Assembly: GCF_002095465.1 (NCBI RefSeq) | Contig: NZ_MLFP01000002.1 | Span: 62,001 to 126,000, forward strand | Direction: 5' to 3' | Origin: Pantoea rodasii | Lineage (GTDB): Bacteria > Pseudomonadota > Gammaproteobacteria > Enterobacterales > Enterobacteriaceae | DNA length: 64,000 nt | Shown here: in pieces, positions 7,931-17,101 of the stretch | How the letters are laid out: each line of letters opens with the position of its first letter | Position numbering within the stretch: the first letter of the stretch is position 1 | Position numbers and translations under genes: made by a program | The notes under the pieces: generated by a model | What the model was told of the DNA's origin: nothing | Databases searched by the model: none | What the model saw: the letters and a program-made list of their open reading frames with translations, nothing else

Positions 7931-9297
7931 CTAAAGACTGAACACCGGCGTACCGCTGTGGAAGGTCGCCCGAACCGGAGCGATGCGCGCCACCGCTTCG
8001 GCGGAGCAGCTTGCCGCAACCAGCATCATGCTGGCGTCACCCTGTACTTTCGGCCATTGACGTTCGCCCTGATTGGAGAGTGGCAGAATGCCGCCGGTGG
8101 CGATATGCAACGCCCGACTCAAACCAAACTCATCGGAACCGCGATACAGCTGCGCATAGAGATTGGCTTTCTCCAGCATGCTGCCGGTGCCAAACGGTGA
8201 CCAGTGATCGATCACGCTGTCGGTGCCGGTCATTACCGTGACACCTGCTGCCTGCAGCTGGGGCAGCGGCATGGTGAGCTTGCCGATCGGGATAGTGGAC
8301 GCCACGCTCATTTGCTGTTCGGCGATGCCGGCAATCATTTGGTCCAGCGCTTTGCCTTCCAGCGTGCCCAGCGCAAAGCCGTGGCTTAGCGTCACTTTGC
8401 CTTTAAGCTGGGGATTTTTGGCGATGGTGTCCACCATGTACTGAATCGCTGCCACGCCAGACGGCGCGGTTTCGTGCAGGTGAATATCGACGCCACGATC
8501 AAAATCCAGCGCAATCTGGAACATCGCATCGAGCGACGCCTGCATAGCGCCATCGACGTTGGTGGGATCCAGCCCGCCGACATACTGCACGCCCATCTGC
8601 ATCGCTTCGCGCATCAGGCCATCGACTTTCGAATGCAGTAAACCATGCTGCGGGAAGGCGACAATCTCGCAGGGAAAGGCTGGATGATTGGCCAGCGCCA
8701 GCTTCAGGTGTTCCAGGCTTTTCAGGCCACTCACCGGATCGATATTGCAGTGGCTGCGCGCTTCGGTAGTGCCCTTACTGTGCAGCAGACCGATTAATGC
8801 TTCGGCACGTGCCTGCGAAGTGGGCAGCAGTTGCGGGATCAGCACTTGCTCACGCGCAATCATGTCCATGATGGTTTTGCCCTGACGCGGCCGCGGTGCT
8901 TGCCACGGCCCGCTGTAGAAGGTTTTGTCCAGGTGGATGTGCATGTCGCGGGTGCTCGGCAGCAGCAGAGAGCCGTTGGCATCCCACTGCGGGATATCGG
9001 CATGGCGCGCGTTTCCGGCGGCATCAATGGCAGCGAATTTGCCGTCCTTGATGGTGATATCGTATAGCGCGGTGCGTGTGGCGACGATTTCAGTGCCGTC
9101 ACGCTCAAACCTTCTTCGAGGCGTACATTGAGCAACTGGTAATGTGCCACTTGCGGTGGCGGCGTGGGCGTGAGTGCTTCAGTGGACGATGCCGCTTGAG
9201 CCGTGGTGCTCATACCGGCGGCCAACAGGCTTCCGGCGGCGCTCAGGCGTACGCCCTGGCTGATAAAATGGCGGCGGCTGGGAGAAGAGAGGTGCAT
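7931..9297 (-). pseudogene. Tat-exported CodA-like amidohydrolase, interrupted by a one-base frameshift
   Basis: Predicted metal-dependent deaminase or hydrolase of the cytosine-deaminase-like amidohydrolase group. The N-terminal frame from ATG 9297 has a twin-arginine signal (SRRHFISQG, residues 7-15) and an AQAA cleavage region, then runs to RLEEG. The other frame continues FERDGTEIVATRTALYDI and contains DMHIHLDKTF (metal HxH), RSHCNIDP, DIHLHET, LSHGFALG and GTDSVIDHWSPFG, the CodA-type metal and catalytic positions. One base is missing in the TTT run at about 9107-9109; repair gives about 455 residues. A secreted CodA-like enzyme is unusual. The substrate is unknown. A LysR gene lies upstream on the same strand. 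Confidence 0.75.
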
Positions 9298-9386
9298 CAG
9301 AGGCTCCGATCAACAGGGAAAACGTTAATCTGGCAAAACGCGTGCCGCGGCGCTGCGATATTTCCCACTGCTGAGCAGTGGGAAAA

Positions 9387-10247
9387 TCACTGCCACTTTA
9401 ATTGACAGAGTTCCACTAACGCGGCGGCCAGCGCCTGCTGCAAATCGTCCTGCGGCGCGCGACAAAACAGGGCCAGTTCAAAGTGGCCGATCGGCGGTAA
9501 ACCCTCGTTCTCGCCTAACACGCGATGGCCCGGCAAACGGCAGCTGGCAGGCAGTAAGGTCAACCCTAATCCTGCCGCGCTGGCACTGGCGAGTGCCACC
9601 AGGCTGGCGCTGCTGTAGCTGATGCGCCAGCCGCGCCCCAATCCATCCAGCGTCTGGCACATCTCTTCGCGGTACAGTCCAAGTTGCGGAAACACCACTA
9701 GCGGCACGGGCGTCTGCTCAAAGCAGGGATATTCGGCGCTGTCGAGCCACAGCAGCGGTTCCGGGCGCGCCGCCAACGGACGTTCACCGCCCGGCTGCTT
9801 GATCAACATGATATCCAGTTCCTCACGCAGCCACGCACGGTGCAGATCGACATACATGCCGCTCATGACGTCGAGGCGCAGTTGTGGGTGCTCGCGGCTA
9901 AACTGTGCCAGCAGAGTGGCGGTCGGTGCGGCAAAATCTTCGGGTACGCCAAGGCGCAGCACGCCGTCGCGCCATTTATCACTCAGTACATCGTGCGCTT
10001 CGCCATTTAGCGCGATGATGCGGCGTGCGTAGCCGAGTAATTTTTCCCCCTCTTCGGTCAGCACTACCTGATGCGAGGTGCGTTCCAGCAGCGCTTTACC
10101 AATCATCTCTTCCAGACGCCGCACCTGCTGGCTGACGGTGGATTGCGACAGGTGCACGCGCTCAGCGGCACGGGTGAAGCTGGCGGTTTCGCATACCGCT
10201 ACAAAGCTGAGCAGCTGTTGCGGGGTGAACATCGGCTGACGATTCAT
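9387..10247 (-). CDS. LysR-family transcriptional regulator
   Basis: A 286-residue LysR regulator: the N-terminal winged helix-turn-helix covers residues 8-67 (LLSFVAVCETASFTRAAERVHLSQSTVSQQVRRLEEMIG), followed by a periplasmic-binding-like effector domain (DGVLRLGVPEDFAAP onwards). It is divergent from the CynX-type transporter, with an 87-bp gap, and lies upstream of the amidohydrolase on the same strand, so it may control either or both. It does not read as a close CynR homologue. Effector and target are unknown. Confidence 0.85.
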   Translation of the reverse strand: MNRQPMFTPQQLLSFVAVCETASFTRAAERVHLSQSTVSQQVRRLEEMIGKALLERTSHQVVLTEEGEKLLGYARRIIALNGEAHDVLSDKWRDGVLRLGVPEDFAAPTATLLAQFSREHPQLRLDVMSGMYVDLHRAWLREELDIMLIKQPGGERPLAARPEPLLWLDSAEYPCFEQTPVPLVVFPQLGLYREEMCQTLDGLGRGWRISYSSASLVALASASAAGLGLTLLPASCRLPGHRVLGENEGLPPIGHFELALFCRAPQDDLQQALAAALVELCQLKWQ

Positions 10248-10334
10248 TTTTCCACTGGTCGCTATGGTGTTATTTCATTTCCAAATAGTAACCGCTGCTG
10301 CGATGCTGACAACCTTTTCACTGCAGGATTGTGT

Positions 10335-11507
10335 ATGAACCGACATTCCAACGGGCTGACGCTCGCTGCTTTGGTGCTGGCCGGCCTCAATATGCGTCCA
10401 TTACTGACGTCCGTGAGCCCGTTATTGGGCGAATTACGCCAGGCGATGGGCCTCTCATCGCTTGCCGCTTCGCTCTTACCCGCCGTGCCGATGGTGATGA
10501 TGGGCGCGGTGGCACTCCTCAGCGCCTCTTTGATGCAGCGTGTCCCGCTGCAACGATTGTTAATCGCCGGGTTGATCCTGCTGCTGCTGGCGCTGGCCGC
10601 ACGTGGCGTGATTCACGATGGCCAGTGGCTGGTCGTCAGTGCACTGTTTGCTGGATTGGGCGTGGGTGTCGTGCAGATGGCGATGCCCGGTTTGATTCGC
10701 CAGCGTTTTGCCCAGCGTAGTGCACCCGTGACCGGGCTGTGGGCGGGGGCGTTGATGGGCGGCGGGGGATTAGGTGCAGCACTCTCGCCGTGGCTGAGCG
10801 CGCATTTTGGCTGGTCGCTGGCACTCACCGGTTGGGCGCTGCCGGTGTTGCTGGCCATTGTGCTGTGGTGGGTGGTGCGGGTGCCGGTGGCACAGAGTGC
10901 AGAGCCTGTGTCCCTGCCTGCGCTGTGGCGCAAACCGCGCGCCTGGTCGCTGGCGCTCAGCTTTGGCCTGGTGAATGGCGGCTATGCCACCTGTGTGGCC
11001 TGGTTGCCGGATGCCTATCATCAGCTAGGCTGGTCAGCACAGGCAGGCGGATCGCTGCTCGGTGCGATGATTCTGTGTCAGGTGGCAGGTGCGCTGTTGA
11101 TGCCGCTGCTGGCTCGCAACGCGGACCGCAGGCCGCAACTGATTATCAGCCTGCTGTCTCAGCTGGTCGGCATGGGCGGTTTTCTGTTTGCACCGCAATT
11201 AGCGCCGTGGCTGTGGGCAGCAATCGCAGGGTTTGGTTTGGGCGCGGCGTTTCCGCTGGCAATGGTGCTGGCGCTGGATCACCTGCCACATCCACAGGCC
11301 GGTGCACGTTTAGTCGCATTCATGCAGGGTGTCGGTTTTATCATCGCCGGTTGCATGCCGTTTATCGCCGGACAATTGCAGGTGCTGACCCACAGCTTTA
11401 CCAGCGTGTGGATCATGCAGGGAGCCGTAACTGTCGGGCTTATTTTCTTAAACCTGCGCTTTCATCCCCACAGTTATCGTCAGGCCTTTGGTCAGACAAT
11501 GCGATGA
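10335..11507 (+). CDS. cynX: CynX/NimT-family major facilitator transporter
   Basis: A 12-TM inner-membrane exporter of the CynX group (cyanate-operon transporter; relatives include the nitroimidazole exporter NimT). It shares with E. coli CynX the stretches GLNMRPLLTSVSPLL, LWAGALMGGGGLGAA, LVNGGYA and LVAFMQGVGFIIAG. ATG 10335 lies six bases after AGGA and gives 390 residues; the longer frame from 10071 runs back across the LysR gene and is rejected. No cyanase or carbonic anhydrase gene (cynS, cynT) is nearby, so a cyanate role is not supported by context; the name is by family resemblance. The stop abuts the first lld operator. Confidence 0.78.
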   Translation: MNRHSNGLTLAALVLAGLNMRPLLTSVSPLLGELRQAMGLSSLAASLLPAVPMVMMGAVALLSASLMQRVPLQRLLIAGLILLLLALAARGVIHDGQWLVVSALFAGLGVGVVQMAMPGLIRQRFAQRSAPVTGLWAGALMGGGGLGAALSPWLSAHFGWSLALTGWALPVLLAIVLWWVVRVPVAQSAEPVSLPALWRKPRAWSLALSFGLVNGGYATCVAWLPDAYHQLGWSAQAGGSLLGAMILCQVAGALLMPLLARNADRRPQLIISLLSQLVGMGGFLFAPQLAPWLWAAIAGFGLGAAFPLAMVLALDHLPHPQAGARLVAFMQGVGFIIAGCMPFIAGQLQVLTHSFTSVWIMQGAVTVGLIFLNLRFHPHSYRQAFGQTMR

Positions 11508-11520
11508 TTGGTCCTACCAA
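11508..11520 (+). promoter_or_regulatory. LldR operator O1
   Basis: The 13-bp palindrome TTGGTCCTACCAA matches the FadR-subfamily type used by LldR and PdhR (TTGGT-N3-ACCAA). It starts directly after the cynX stop, about 220 bp before lldP. Confidence 0.8.
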
Positions 11521-11584
11521 AACGATATAAATGTTGCCGCATCGTCACATAACACGAAAAATCACCCCAGCTTCGTTGCTTTAG

Positions 11585-11600
11585 GTTAACAATGCATTAA
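11585..11600 (+). promoter_or_regulatory. Possible ArcA direct repeats
   Basis: GTTAA at 11585-11589 and ATTAA at 11596-11600 are 11 bp apart, the spacing of ArcA half-site direct repeats. ArcA represses lldPRD under anoxia in E. coli; here the match is weak and suggestive only. Confidence 0.3.
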
Positions 11601-11632
11601 CTATCTGGAGCCAGAAAGCCCCGCACTGCATT

Positions 11633-11645
11633 TTGGTCCTACCAA
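11633..11645 (+). promoter_or_regulatory. LldR operator O2
   Basis: An exact second copy of TTGGTCCTACCAA, 125 bp downstream of O1, flanking the presumed lldP promoter and suiting repression by DNA looping. Confidence 0.8.
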
Positions 11646-11731
11646 TTTCAGTGAGCAGAGGGCAAGACCTGCGGCGCAAACCTGCATTGCCGTTGCGCCG
11701 TATTCATCTGGTAACCTCTGGAGAAAACGGC

Positions 11732-13381
11732 ATGCTGGTATGGCAACAAAACTACGATCCTCTGAACAATCTGTGGCTTTCCAGCCTGGTGGCGGTCATC
11801 CCGATTGTGTTCTTCTTCTTCGCGCTGATTAAGCTCAAGCTAAAAGGCTATCAGGCGGGAACCGTGACGGTGGTGCTGGCCCTGCTGGTGGCGCTGTTCC
11901 TGTATGGTATGCCCTTAAGCCAGGCGCTGGCGTCAGTGGTGTACGGTTTCCTGTATGGCCTGTGGCCGATCGCCTGGATCATCGTCGCCGCCGTGTTTGT
12001 GTTTAAAATCTCGGTGAAAACGGGCCAGTTCGACATTATTCGCGCCTCGATCCTGTCCATCACGCCCGATCAGCGGTTGCAGATGCTGATTGTCGGTTTC
12101 TGCTTCGGCGCGTTTCTCGAAGGGGCGGCAGGCTTTGGTGCGCCGGTAGCTATTACCGCCGCACTGCTGGTGGGATTGGGCTTCAATCCGCTGTACGCGG
12201 CGGGTCTGTGCCTGATTGTGAATACGGCACCCGTGGCTTTCGGTGCCATGGGCATTCCGATCATTGTTGCTGGGCAAGTCACCGGTCTCGACAGTTTCCA
12301 GATTGGCCAGATGGCAGGACGTCAATTGCCCTTCCTGACCATTATTGTGCTGTTCTGGATCATGGCGATTATGGATGGCTGGCGCGGCGTCAAGGAAACC
12401 TGGCCTGCGGTGGTGGTGGCGGGCGGATCTTTCGCCATCGCCCAGTTCCTCAGCTCTAACTTCCTCGGCCCGGAACTGCCGGACATCATCTCGTCGCTGG
12501 TGTCATTAGTCTGCCTGACGCTGTTTCTGCGTCGCTGGAAGCCAGTGCGTATATTCCGCTTTGATGAGAAAAGTGCGGTCGATCCGACGCAAACCCCTCA
12601 GCGTTACTCGCTCGGCCAGATCGTACGCGCCTGGATGCCGTTCCTGTTCCTCACCGCCACCGTCACGTTATGGAGCATCCCGCCGTTCAAGGCGCTGTTT
12701 GCTAAAGGCGGAGCGATGTACGATTGGGTGTTCAGTGTACCGGTGCCGCTGCTGCACGAGCTGGTGGCGCGTATGCCGCCGGTGGTCAGTGCGGCCACAC
12801 CGTATGCGGCAATCTTCAAATTTGACGTGCTGTCTGCTACCGGCACGGCGATTATTGTGGCGGCGGTACTCTCCGTAATTTGGCTGCGCATGAAGCCCGC
12901 TGCGGCGATCAAGACTTTCGGTGAGACGCTGAAAGAGCTGGCGCTGCCGATTTACTCGAGCGGTATGGTGCTGGCGTTTGCCTTTATTTCCAACTATTCC
13001 GGGCTTTCGGCGACGCTGGCATTAGCGCTGGCGCATACCGGCAGCGCCTTTACCTTCTTCTCTCCGTTCCTCGGCTGGCTGGGCGTTTTCCTGACGGGAT
13101 CCGATACTTCTTCTAATGCGCTGTTCGCCGCGTTGCAGGCCACCACCGCACAGCAGATTGGCGTATCGGATGTGTTGCTGGTGGCGGCCAACACCACCGG
13201 CGGCGTGACGGGTAAGATGATTTCACCGCAGTCGATTGCCATTGCCTGCGCCGCTGTGGGGTTGGTGGGCAAGGAGTCGGATCTGTTCCGCTTTACCGTC
13301 AAACATAGCCTGATCTTCACCTGTATGGTGGGGGTGATCACCACGCTGCAGGCCTATGTTTTAACCTGGATGATACCGTGA
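11732..13381 (+). CDS. lldP: L-lactate permease LldP
   Basis: Proton-linked L-lactate (and glycolate) importer in the inner membrane. The 549 residues are almost collinear with E. coli Lld[28 protein letters not shown], the conserved [52 protein letters not shown] and [16 protein letters not shown] chose ATG 11732, behind CTGGAGAA, because it aligns with E. coli MNLWQQNYDP; the frame is open further upstream, but O2 lies in that stretch. Its TGA overlaps the GTG start of lldR. First gene of lldPRD, flanked upstream by two operators. Confidence 0.95.
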   Translation: MLVWQQNYDPLNNLWLSSLVAVIPIVFFFFALIKLKLKGYQAGTVTVVLALLVALFLYGMPLSQALASVVYGFLYGLWPIAWIIVAAVFVFKISVKTGQFDIIRASILSITPDQRLQMLIVGFCFGAFLEGAAGFGAPVAITAALLVGLGFNPLYAAGLCLIVNTAPVAFGAMGIPIIVAGQVTGLDSFQIGQMAGRQLPFLTIIVLFWIMAIMDGWRGVKETWPAVVVAGGSFAIAQFLSSNFLGPELPDIISSLVSLVCLTLFLRRWKPVRIFRFDEKSAVDPTQTPQRYSLGQIVRAWMPFLFLTATVTLWSIPPFKALFAKGGAMYDWVFSVPVPLLHELVARMPPVVSAATPYAAIFKFDVLSATGTAIIVAAVLSVIWLRMKPAAAIKTFGETLKELALPIYSSGMVLAFAFISNYSGLSATLALALAHTGSAFTFFSPFLGWLGVFLTGSDTSSNALFAALQATTAQQIGVSDVLLVAANTTGGVTGKMISPQSIAIACAAVGLVGKESDLFRFTVKHSLIFTCMVGVITTLQAYVLTWMIP

Positions 13382-14184
13382 CAGAAAACACGCCGCGTTT
13401 AGCGGATACGCTTCGGGCGCGCCTGCGCGCCTGGATCGATGAACATCAGCTGGTGCCGGGCATGCGCTTGCCGGCCGAGCGCCAGCTGGCTGCGGAGTTT
13501 GGCGTTTCGCGATCGTCGCTACGCGAGGCCATCCAGCAGCTGATCAGCAGCGGCGTGTTAATCAGTAAACGCGGCGGCGGCACCTGGCTGTGCGAGCCGC
13601 AGGATCCCTGGTCGGAACAGCGCATTGTTGAACCGATCCGCCAACTGCTGGCCGACGATCCTGACTACCGCTGGGATATTCTGGAAGCGCGCCACGCCAT
13701 TGAAGCCAGCACCGCCTGGCACGCCGCCTTGCGCGCCACCGAAGCGGACAAAGAGAAGCTGCGTCTCGCCTTCGATGCCCTGCTCAAGATGCACGACTGT
13801 GACGATCCTGACCTCGCGGCACAGGCCGATCTGCGCTTCCATCTGGCTATCGCTGAGGCTTCGCATAACGTGGTGCTGTTGCAAACGATGCGCGGTTTCT
13901 TCGATCTGTTGCAGTCTTCGGTGCTGCATAGCCGTCAGCGCATGTACACCCAACCGGTGATTTTTAATCGCCTTAATGAACAGCATCAGGCGATGTTCGA
14001 TGCGGTGATGGCCGGTGATGCCGAGGCGGCGCGTCAGGCGGCAATGGATCACCTTGGCTTCGTGCACACCACTCTGAAATCGCTCCATGAAGATGAAGCG
14101 CGGCAGGCGCGAATTACCCGCCTGCCGGGCGAGTCTCAGGTTAATCATAAGGAAAAAACGGATGATCATCTCAGCTGCCAGTGA
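13378..14184 (+). CDS. lldR: L-lactate operon regulator LldR
   Basis: GntR-family, FadR-subfamily regulator that represses lldPRD without L-lactate and is needed for induction with it. The winged HTH is near residues 18-70 ([27 protein letters not shown]) with the RRGGGT-type wing ([10 protein letters not shown]). The all-helical FCD ligand domain has metal/lactate-binding histidines in [12 protein letters not shown] and DHLGFVHT. The start is GTG 13378, overlapping the lldP stop (GTGA), and the 3' end overlaps lldD by 23 bp. Two identical TTGGTCCTACCAA palindromes upstream of lldP are its likely operators. Confidence 0.93.
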   Translation: MTENTPRLADTLRARLRAWIDEHQLVPGMRLPAERQLAAEFGVSRSSLREAIQQLISSGVLISKRGGGTWLCEPQDPWSEQRIVEPIRQLLADDPDYRWDILEARHAIEASTAWHAALRATEADKEKLRLAFDALLKMHDCDDPDLAAQADLRFHLAIAEASHNVVLLQTMRGFFDLLQSSVLHSRQRMYTQPVIFNRLNEQHQAMFDAVMAGDAEAARQAAMDHLGFVHTTLKSLHEDEARQARITRLPGESQVNHKEKTDDHLSCQ

Positions 14185-15352
14185 CTACCGCGCCGCGGCG
14201 CAACGCATCCTGCCGCCGTTCCTGTTCCACTATCTTGACGGCGGTGCTTACGCTGAACATACGCTGAAGCGCAATGTGTCCGATCTGTCGGACGTGGCGC
14301 TGCGCCAGCGCGTACTGAAGAACATGTCCGATCTCAGCCTGGAAACCAAACTGTTCAACGAGACGCTGTCGATGCCGGTCGCGCTGGCACCGGTCGGCCT
14401 GTGCGGCATGTATGCGCGTCGTGGTGAAGTGCAGGCGGCAAGGGCGGCTGCGTCGAAAGGCATTCCGTTCACCCTCTCTACCGTATCACTGTGCCCGATT
14501 GAAGAGGTGGCGCCCGCCATCAATCGCCCGATGTGGTTCCAGCTGTATGTGCTGCGTGACCGTGGTTTTATGCGCAATGCGCTGGAGCGCGCCAAGGCCG
14601 CGGGCTGCTCGACGCTGGTGTTTACCGTGGATATGCCCACACCAGGCGCGCGTTATCGTGATGCGCACTCGGGGATGAGCGGTCCAAATGCGGCGATGCG
14701 TCGCTACTGGCAGGCGATGACGCATCCGCAATGGGCGTGGGATGTGGGGCTGCATGGCCGCCCGCACGACCTCGGCAATATCTCTACCTATCTCGGTAAA
14801 CCGACCGGACTGGAAGATTACATTGGCTGGCTGGCAAACAATTTCGATCCTTCCATTTCATGGAAAGATCTTGAGTGGATCCGCGAATTCTGGGATGGCC
14901 CGATGGTGATCAAAGGCATTCTGGATCCCGAGGATGCGCGTGATGCGGTGCGCTTCGGCGCGGACGGCATTGTGGTGTCGAACCACGGTGGACGTCAGCT
15001 GGATGGCGTGCTCTCTTCAGCACGTGCTTTACCGGCCATTGCCGATGCAGTGAAGGGCGATATCACCATTCTTGCAGACAGCGGTATCCGCAACGGCCTG
15101 GATGTGGTGCGTATGATTGCCCTGGGTGCCGACACCGTGCTGCTGGGGCGTGCCTTTATCTACGCGCTGGCGACCCATGGTCAGCGTGGCGTTGAGAACC
15201 TGCTGAATCTGATTGAGAAAGAGATGAAAGTGGCGATGACGTTAACGGGCGCCAAAACCATTGCCGAGATCACTCAGGACTCGCTGGTGCAGGCAAACTC
15301 GCTATTGAGTGAAGCGGGGCTGAGTGCCGCACGGCCACGCGCGGTGAGCTGA
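14162..15352 (+). CDS. lldD: L-lactate dehydrogenase (quinone), FMN-dependent
   Basis: Membrane-associated flavoenzyme oxidising L-lactate to pyruvate and feeding electrons to quinone. The alpha-hydroxyacid oxidase TIM barrel is complete: [50 protein letters not shown], the active-site [12 protein letters not shown] with catalytic histidine, and [14 protein letters not shown] with the FMN phosphate site. ATG 14162 lies behind AAGGAAAAA, gives 396 residues (the E. coli length) and overlaps the end of lldR. Third gene of lldPRD. Confidence 0.95.
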   Translation: MIISAASDYRAAAQRILPPFLFHYLDGGAYAEHTLKRNVSDLSDVALRQRVLKNMSDLSLETKLFNETLSMPVALAPVGLCGMYARRGEVQAARAAASKGIPFTLSTVSLCPIEEVAPAINRPMWFQLYVLRDRGFMRNALERAKAAGCSTLVFTVDMPTPGARYRDAHSGMSGPNAAMRRYWQAMTHPQWAWDVGLHGRPHDLGNISTYLGKPTGLEDYIGWLANNFDPSISWKDLEWIREFWDGPMVIKGILDPEDARDAVRFGADGIVVSNHGGRQLDGVLSSARALPAIADAVKGDITILADSGIRNGLDVVRMIALGADTVLLGRAFIYALATHGQRGVENLLNLIEKEMKVAMTLTGAKTIAEITQDSLVQANSLLSEAGLSAARPRAVS

Positions 15353-15376
15353 GACAAGCAAAATGGGCGGTGTTGT

Positions 15377-15383
15377 CTATACT
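15377..15383 (+). promoter_or_regulatory. Sigma-S-type -10 element of osmC
   Basis: CTATACT, the preferred RpoS -10 sequence, lies 31 bp before the osmC start, as expected for a stationary-phase and osmotically induced gene. Confidence 0.55.
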
Positions 15384-15414
15384 GAGTACCTGTCTGACTA
15401 ACTGGAGGAATGAC

Positions 15415-15843
15415 ATGACCATTCATAAGAAAGGATCGGCCCATTGGGAAGGCGACATCAAAGGCAAAGGCACCGTGAGCACCGAAAGCGGCGTGCTGAG
15501 CAACCAGCCTTACGGTTTTAACACCCGCTTTGAGGGTGAGAAGGGCACGAATCCGGAAGAGCTGATTGGTGCTGCGCATGCGGCGTGCTTCTCTATGGCA
15601 CTGTCGCTGATGCTCGGTCAGGCTGGGCATCCGCCGAAAAGCATTGATACCACGGCCGATGTGTCACTGGATAAGCAGGGTGAAGGTTTTGCCATTACCA
15701 AAATTGCGCTGACCAGCACCATCGCGCTGCCGGGTATCGATAGCGCCAAATTTGATGAGATTATTCAGAAAGCGAAAGCCGGTTGCCCGGTGTCTCAGGT
15801 GCTGAATGCTGAAATTAGCCTGGACTATACGCTGAATAATTAA
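15415..15843 (+). CDS. osmC: Organic hydroperoxide reductase OsmC
   Basis: Cytoplasmic peroxiredoxin-like enzyme that reduces organic hydroperoxides with a redox cysteine pair. The two cysteines lie in the conserved contexts GAAHAACFSMALS and AKAGCPVSQVL. The 142-residue protein is nearly identical in register to E. coli OsmC, from MTIHKKG to the C-terminal LDYTLNN. ATG 15415 follows GGAGG; the longer frame from 15370 is rejected. A CTATACT element upstream and a hairpin downstream suggest a single-gene, RpoS-controlled unit. Confidence 0.95.
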   Translation: MTIHKKGSAHWEGDIKGKGTVSTESGVLSNQPYGFNTRFEGEKGTNPEELIGAAHAACFSMALSLMLGQAGHPPKSIDTTADVSLDKQGEGFAITKIALTSTIALPGIDSAKFDEIIQKAKAGCPVSQVLNAEISLDYTLNN

Positions 15844-15874
15844 TCGCCCTTACGGTTTACCAGCGGTAGAATAG

Positions 15875-15904
15875 CGATGCGCCTTAGGGCGCATCGTTGC
15901 TTTC
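15875..15904 (+). terminator. Terminator after osmC
   Basis: A 9-bp perfect stem CGATGCGCC / GGCGCATCG with loop TTAG is followed by TTGCTTTCT. Transcription of the small genes just downstream may read through it or start inside this region. Confidence 0.65.
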
Positions 15905-15917
15905 TGCCGTCTGGAGG

Positions 15918-16028
15918 ATGCGTGGCAAAAAACTGGCTGCGACAAAACATTGGAAAATGATAGTGGTGCTGCTGTGCATCTGCGGTGCACTGATGCTGAT
16001 TCGCTGGGCTGCGATGATATGGGGCTGA
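15918..16028 (+). CDS. yniD: Small membrane protein YniD
   Basis: A 36-residue single-span membrane protein whose segment KHWKMIVVLLCICGALMLIR, followed by WAAMIWG, matches my recollection of E. coli YniD (KHWKMVVVLLAICGAMLLLR, WAAMIWG) at most positions. The N-terminus is basic, then one transmembrane helix. ATG 15918 gives the E. coli length. Oddly, GGAGG directly abuts the ATG with no spacer, so initiation may be inefficient or start elsewhere. Its 3' end overlaps the next small gene by 10 bp. The function of YniD is not known. Confidence 0.75.
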   Translation: MRGKKLAATKHWKMIVVLLCICGALMLIRWAAMIWG

Positions 16029-16138
16029 AAGATTGGATTTGCCGCCACAAGCTCGGCGTATTGGTGATGGTGATCCTGCTACTTGAAGCCGTGCACTATC
16101 TGCTGACCGCGTCCTGGCTACCCTGGCAGCTGGGCTAA
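16019..16138 (+). CDS. Small hydrophobic protein overlapping yniD
   Basis: A 39-residue frame from ATG 16019, inside the end of yniD, encodes a charged N-terminus (MGLKDWICRHKLG) and one hydrophobic stretch (VLVMVILLLEAVHYLLTASW). The yniD stop lies just inside its start, which suggests translational coupling. I do not recognise the family. The membrane-helix composition and tight packing make it a plausible real gene, though a chance frame cannot be excluded. Confidence 0.45.
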   Translation: MGLKDWICRHKLGVLVMVILLLEAVHYLLTASWLPWQLG

Positions 16139-16142
16139 TCAA

Positions 16143-16376
16143 TCAGGCGTATTCGTTATCCGGTTGACGGACGTTACGCACACTGCTGCGCGCAATGCGA
16201 TACGCCTTGCGTGGATCACCCGCCACAAATTCAAAGGTCGGCGAGTAGTAGAATGGCAACCAGCCTTCAAAGCTGCTCTCCCACTCCCAGCGCACCGGGC
16301 AGGGCCAGAGAATGCCATCATACAAAATGTAATAAACCCAGCGTCCGTTTGGACGACGGGGGCGAGTAGTCTTCAT
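16143..16376 (-). CDS. Hypothetical protein rich in aromatic residues
   Basis: About 77 residues with an unusually high tryptophan and tyrosine content (RWVYYILYDGILWPCPVRWE, WLPFYYSPTFEFV) and a basic N-terminus. There is no signal peptide or membrane segment. This composition is typical of a genuine protein rather than a shadow frame. The start is ATG 16376 or GTG 16385; neither has a strong ribosome site. It ends five bases from the convergent small hydrophobic gene. Family not recognised. Confidence 0.5.
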   Translation of the reverse strand: MKTTRPRRPNGRWVYYILYDGILWPCPVRWEWESSFEGWLPFYYSPTFEFVAGDPRKAYRIARSSVRNVRQPDNEYA

Positions 16377-16479
16377 GGGATTCACAACGGTAATAGTGTA
16401 AAGCAGCTTATATTTTGGACGCTATGCGCCGATCTTGCAATGCCGCCTGGCTTGTTTTTTGTACAGTGAAAATAAAATG

Positions 16480-16497
16480 GCACCGAATTAACGGTGC
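16480..16497 (-). terminator. Terminator of the small lipoprotein gene
   Basis: GCACCG / CGGTGC on the minus strand with loop TTAATT, followed by CATTTTATTTTC; the stem overlaps the stop codon at 16488-16490. Confidence 0.6.
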
Positions 16498-16658
16498 ACC
16501 TCGCCACACAGCAAGACCACATTCGGCCGGACTTTATGGATGCGGTCGGCCATTTGCTCACAGGCCACTTTGGTTGGGTAGATACGTTCTGACACCGGTA
16601 AGGCGTCACAGGCATCATGTCCACACGCGCTCACTAACAACACAAAACCAATCAGCAT
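16488..16658 (-). CDS. Small putative lipoprotein (56 residues)
   Basis: A short frame starting at ATG 16658 behind a strong AAGGAG site eight bases upstream. The N-terminus MLIGFVLLVSAC contains a V-S-A-C lipobox (Cys12), although the positively charged n-region is missing. Further cysteines lie at DACDAL, VACEQM and LLCGEV, so an oxidised periplasmic fold is possible. The cysteine and arginine pattern loosely recalls small DUF1482-type proteins such as YebW. A terminator overlaps the stop. Function unknown. Confidence 0.55.
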   Translation of the reverse strand: MLIGFVLLVSACGHDACDALPVSERIYPTKVACEQMADRIHKVRPNVVLLCGEVHR

Positions 16659-16871
16659 GATTGGACTCCTTTAACACGTTCCTGATGATACGGAAGCAGT
16701 GGCTGTTCGTTCCTTTTTTTATTCCAGTATAGCCAAACGGCAGGAGAGTCAATGATCACCCTGAGCGGCCAAGTGGTGCGAACGGCGAGATTATAACCAG
16801 CCTGACGCGCAACAGCAGTACAATCTGGGCTAAACTGTGCGGCCCTGACAAAAATGATGAGTGAGTAACCA

Positions 16872-17057
16872 ATGTTGAACGAAATTGCCCATCCGGCCAG
16901 CAGCCCAAAACAAGCCGCGCTGCAACTGGTGATTGAACTGGTGCGTGCAGGCAAACTGAGCCCGCTGCAAGGCGATGCTTCAAACATGATTTCCATTTAC
17001 GAGCAGTTCAAAGCCCACTTTGAGGCAGACAAGCACAAAGACTCGGCTATTTCCTGA
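16872..17057 (+). CDS. Hypothetical small helical protein
   Basis: 61 residues, soluble and mostly helical (QAALQLVIELVRAGKLSPLQ, ISIYEQFKAHFEADKH). ATG 16872 follows a weak GAG ribosome site. A textbook terminator 17 bp after the stop supports a real transcription unit. I do not recognise the family and see no motif suggesting a role. Confidence 0.6.
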   Translation: MLNEIAHPASSPKQAALQLVIELVRAGKLSPLQGDASNMISIYEQFKAHFEADKHKDSAIS

Positions 17058-17073
17058 TGCTTTTATCTTAAAA

Positions 17074-17101
17074 ACAGCGCAAGAGATTGCGCTGTTTTTT
17101 T
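17074..17101 (+). terminator. Rho-independent terminator
   Basis: ACAGCGCAA / TTGCGCTGT with loop GAGA and a run of seven T residues. It overlaps the end of the convergent CPBP gene. Confidence 0.85.
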
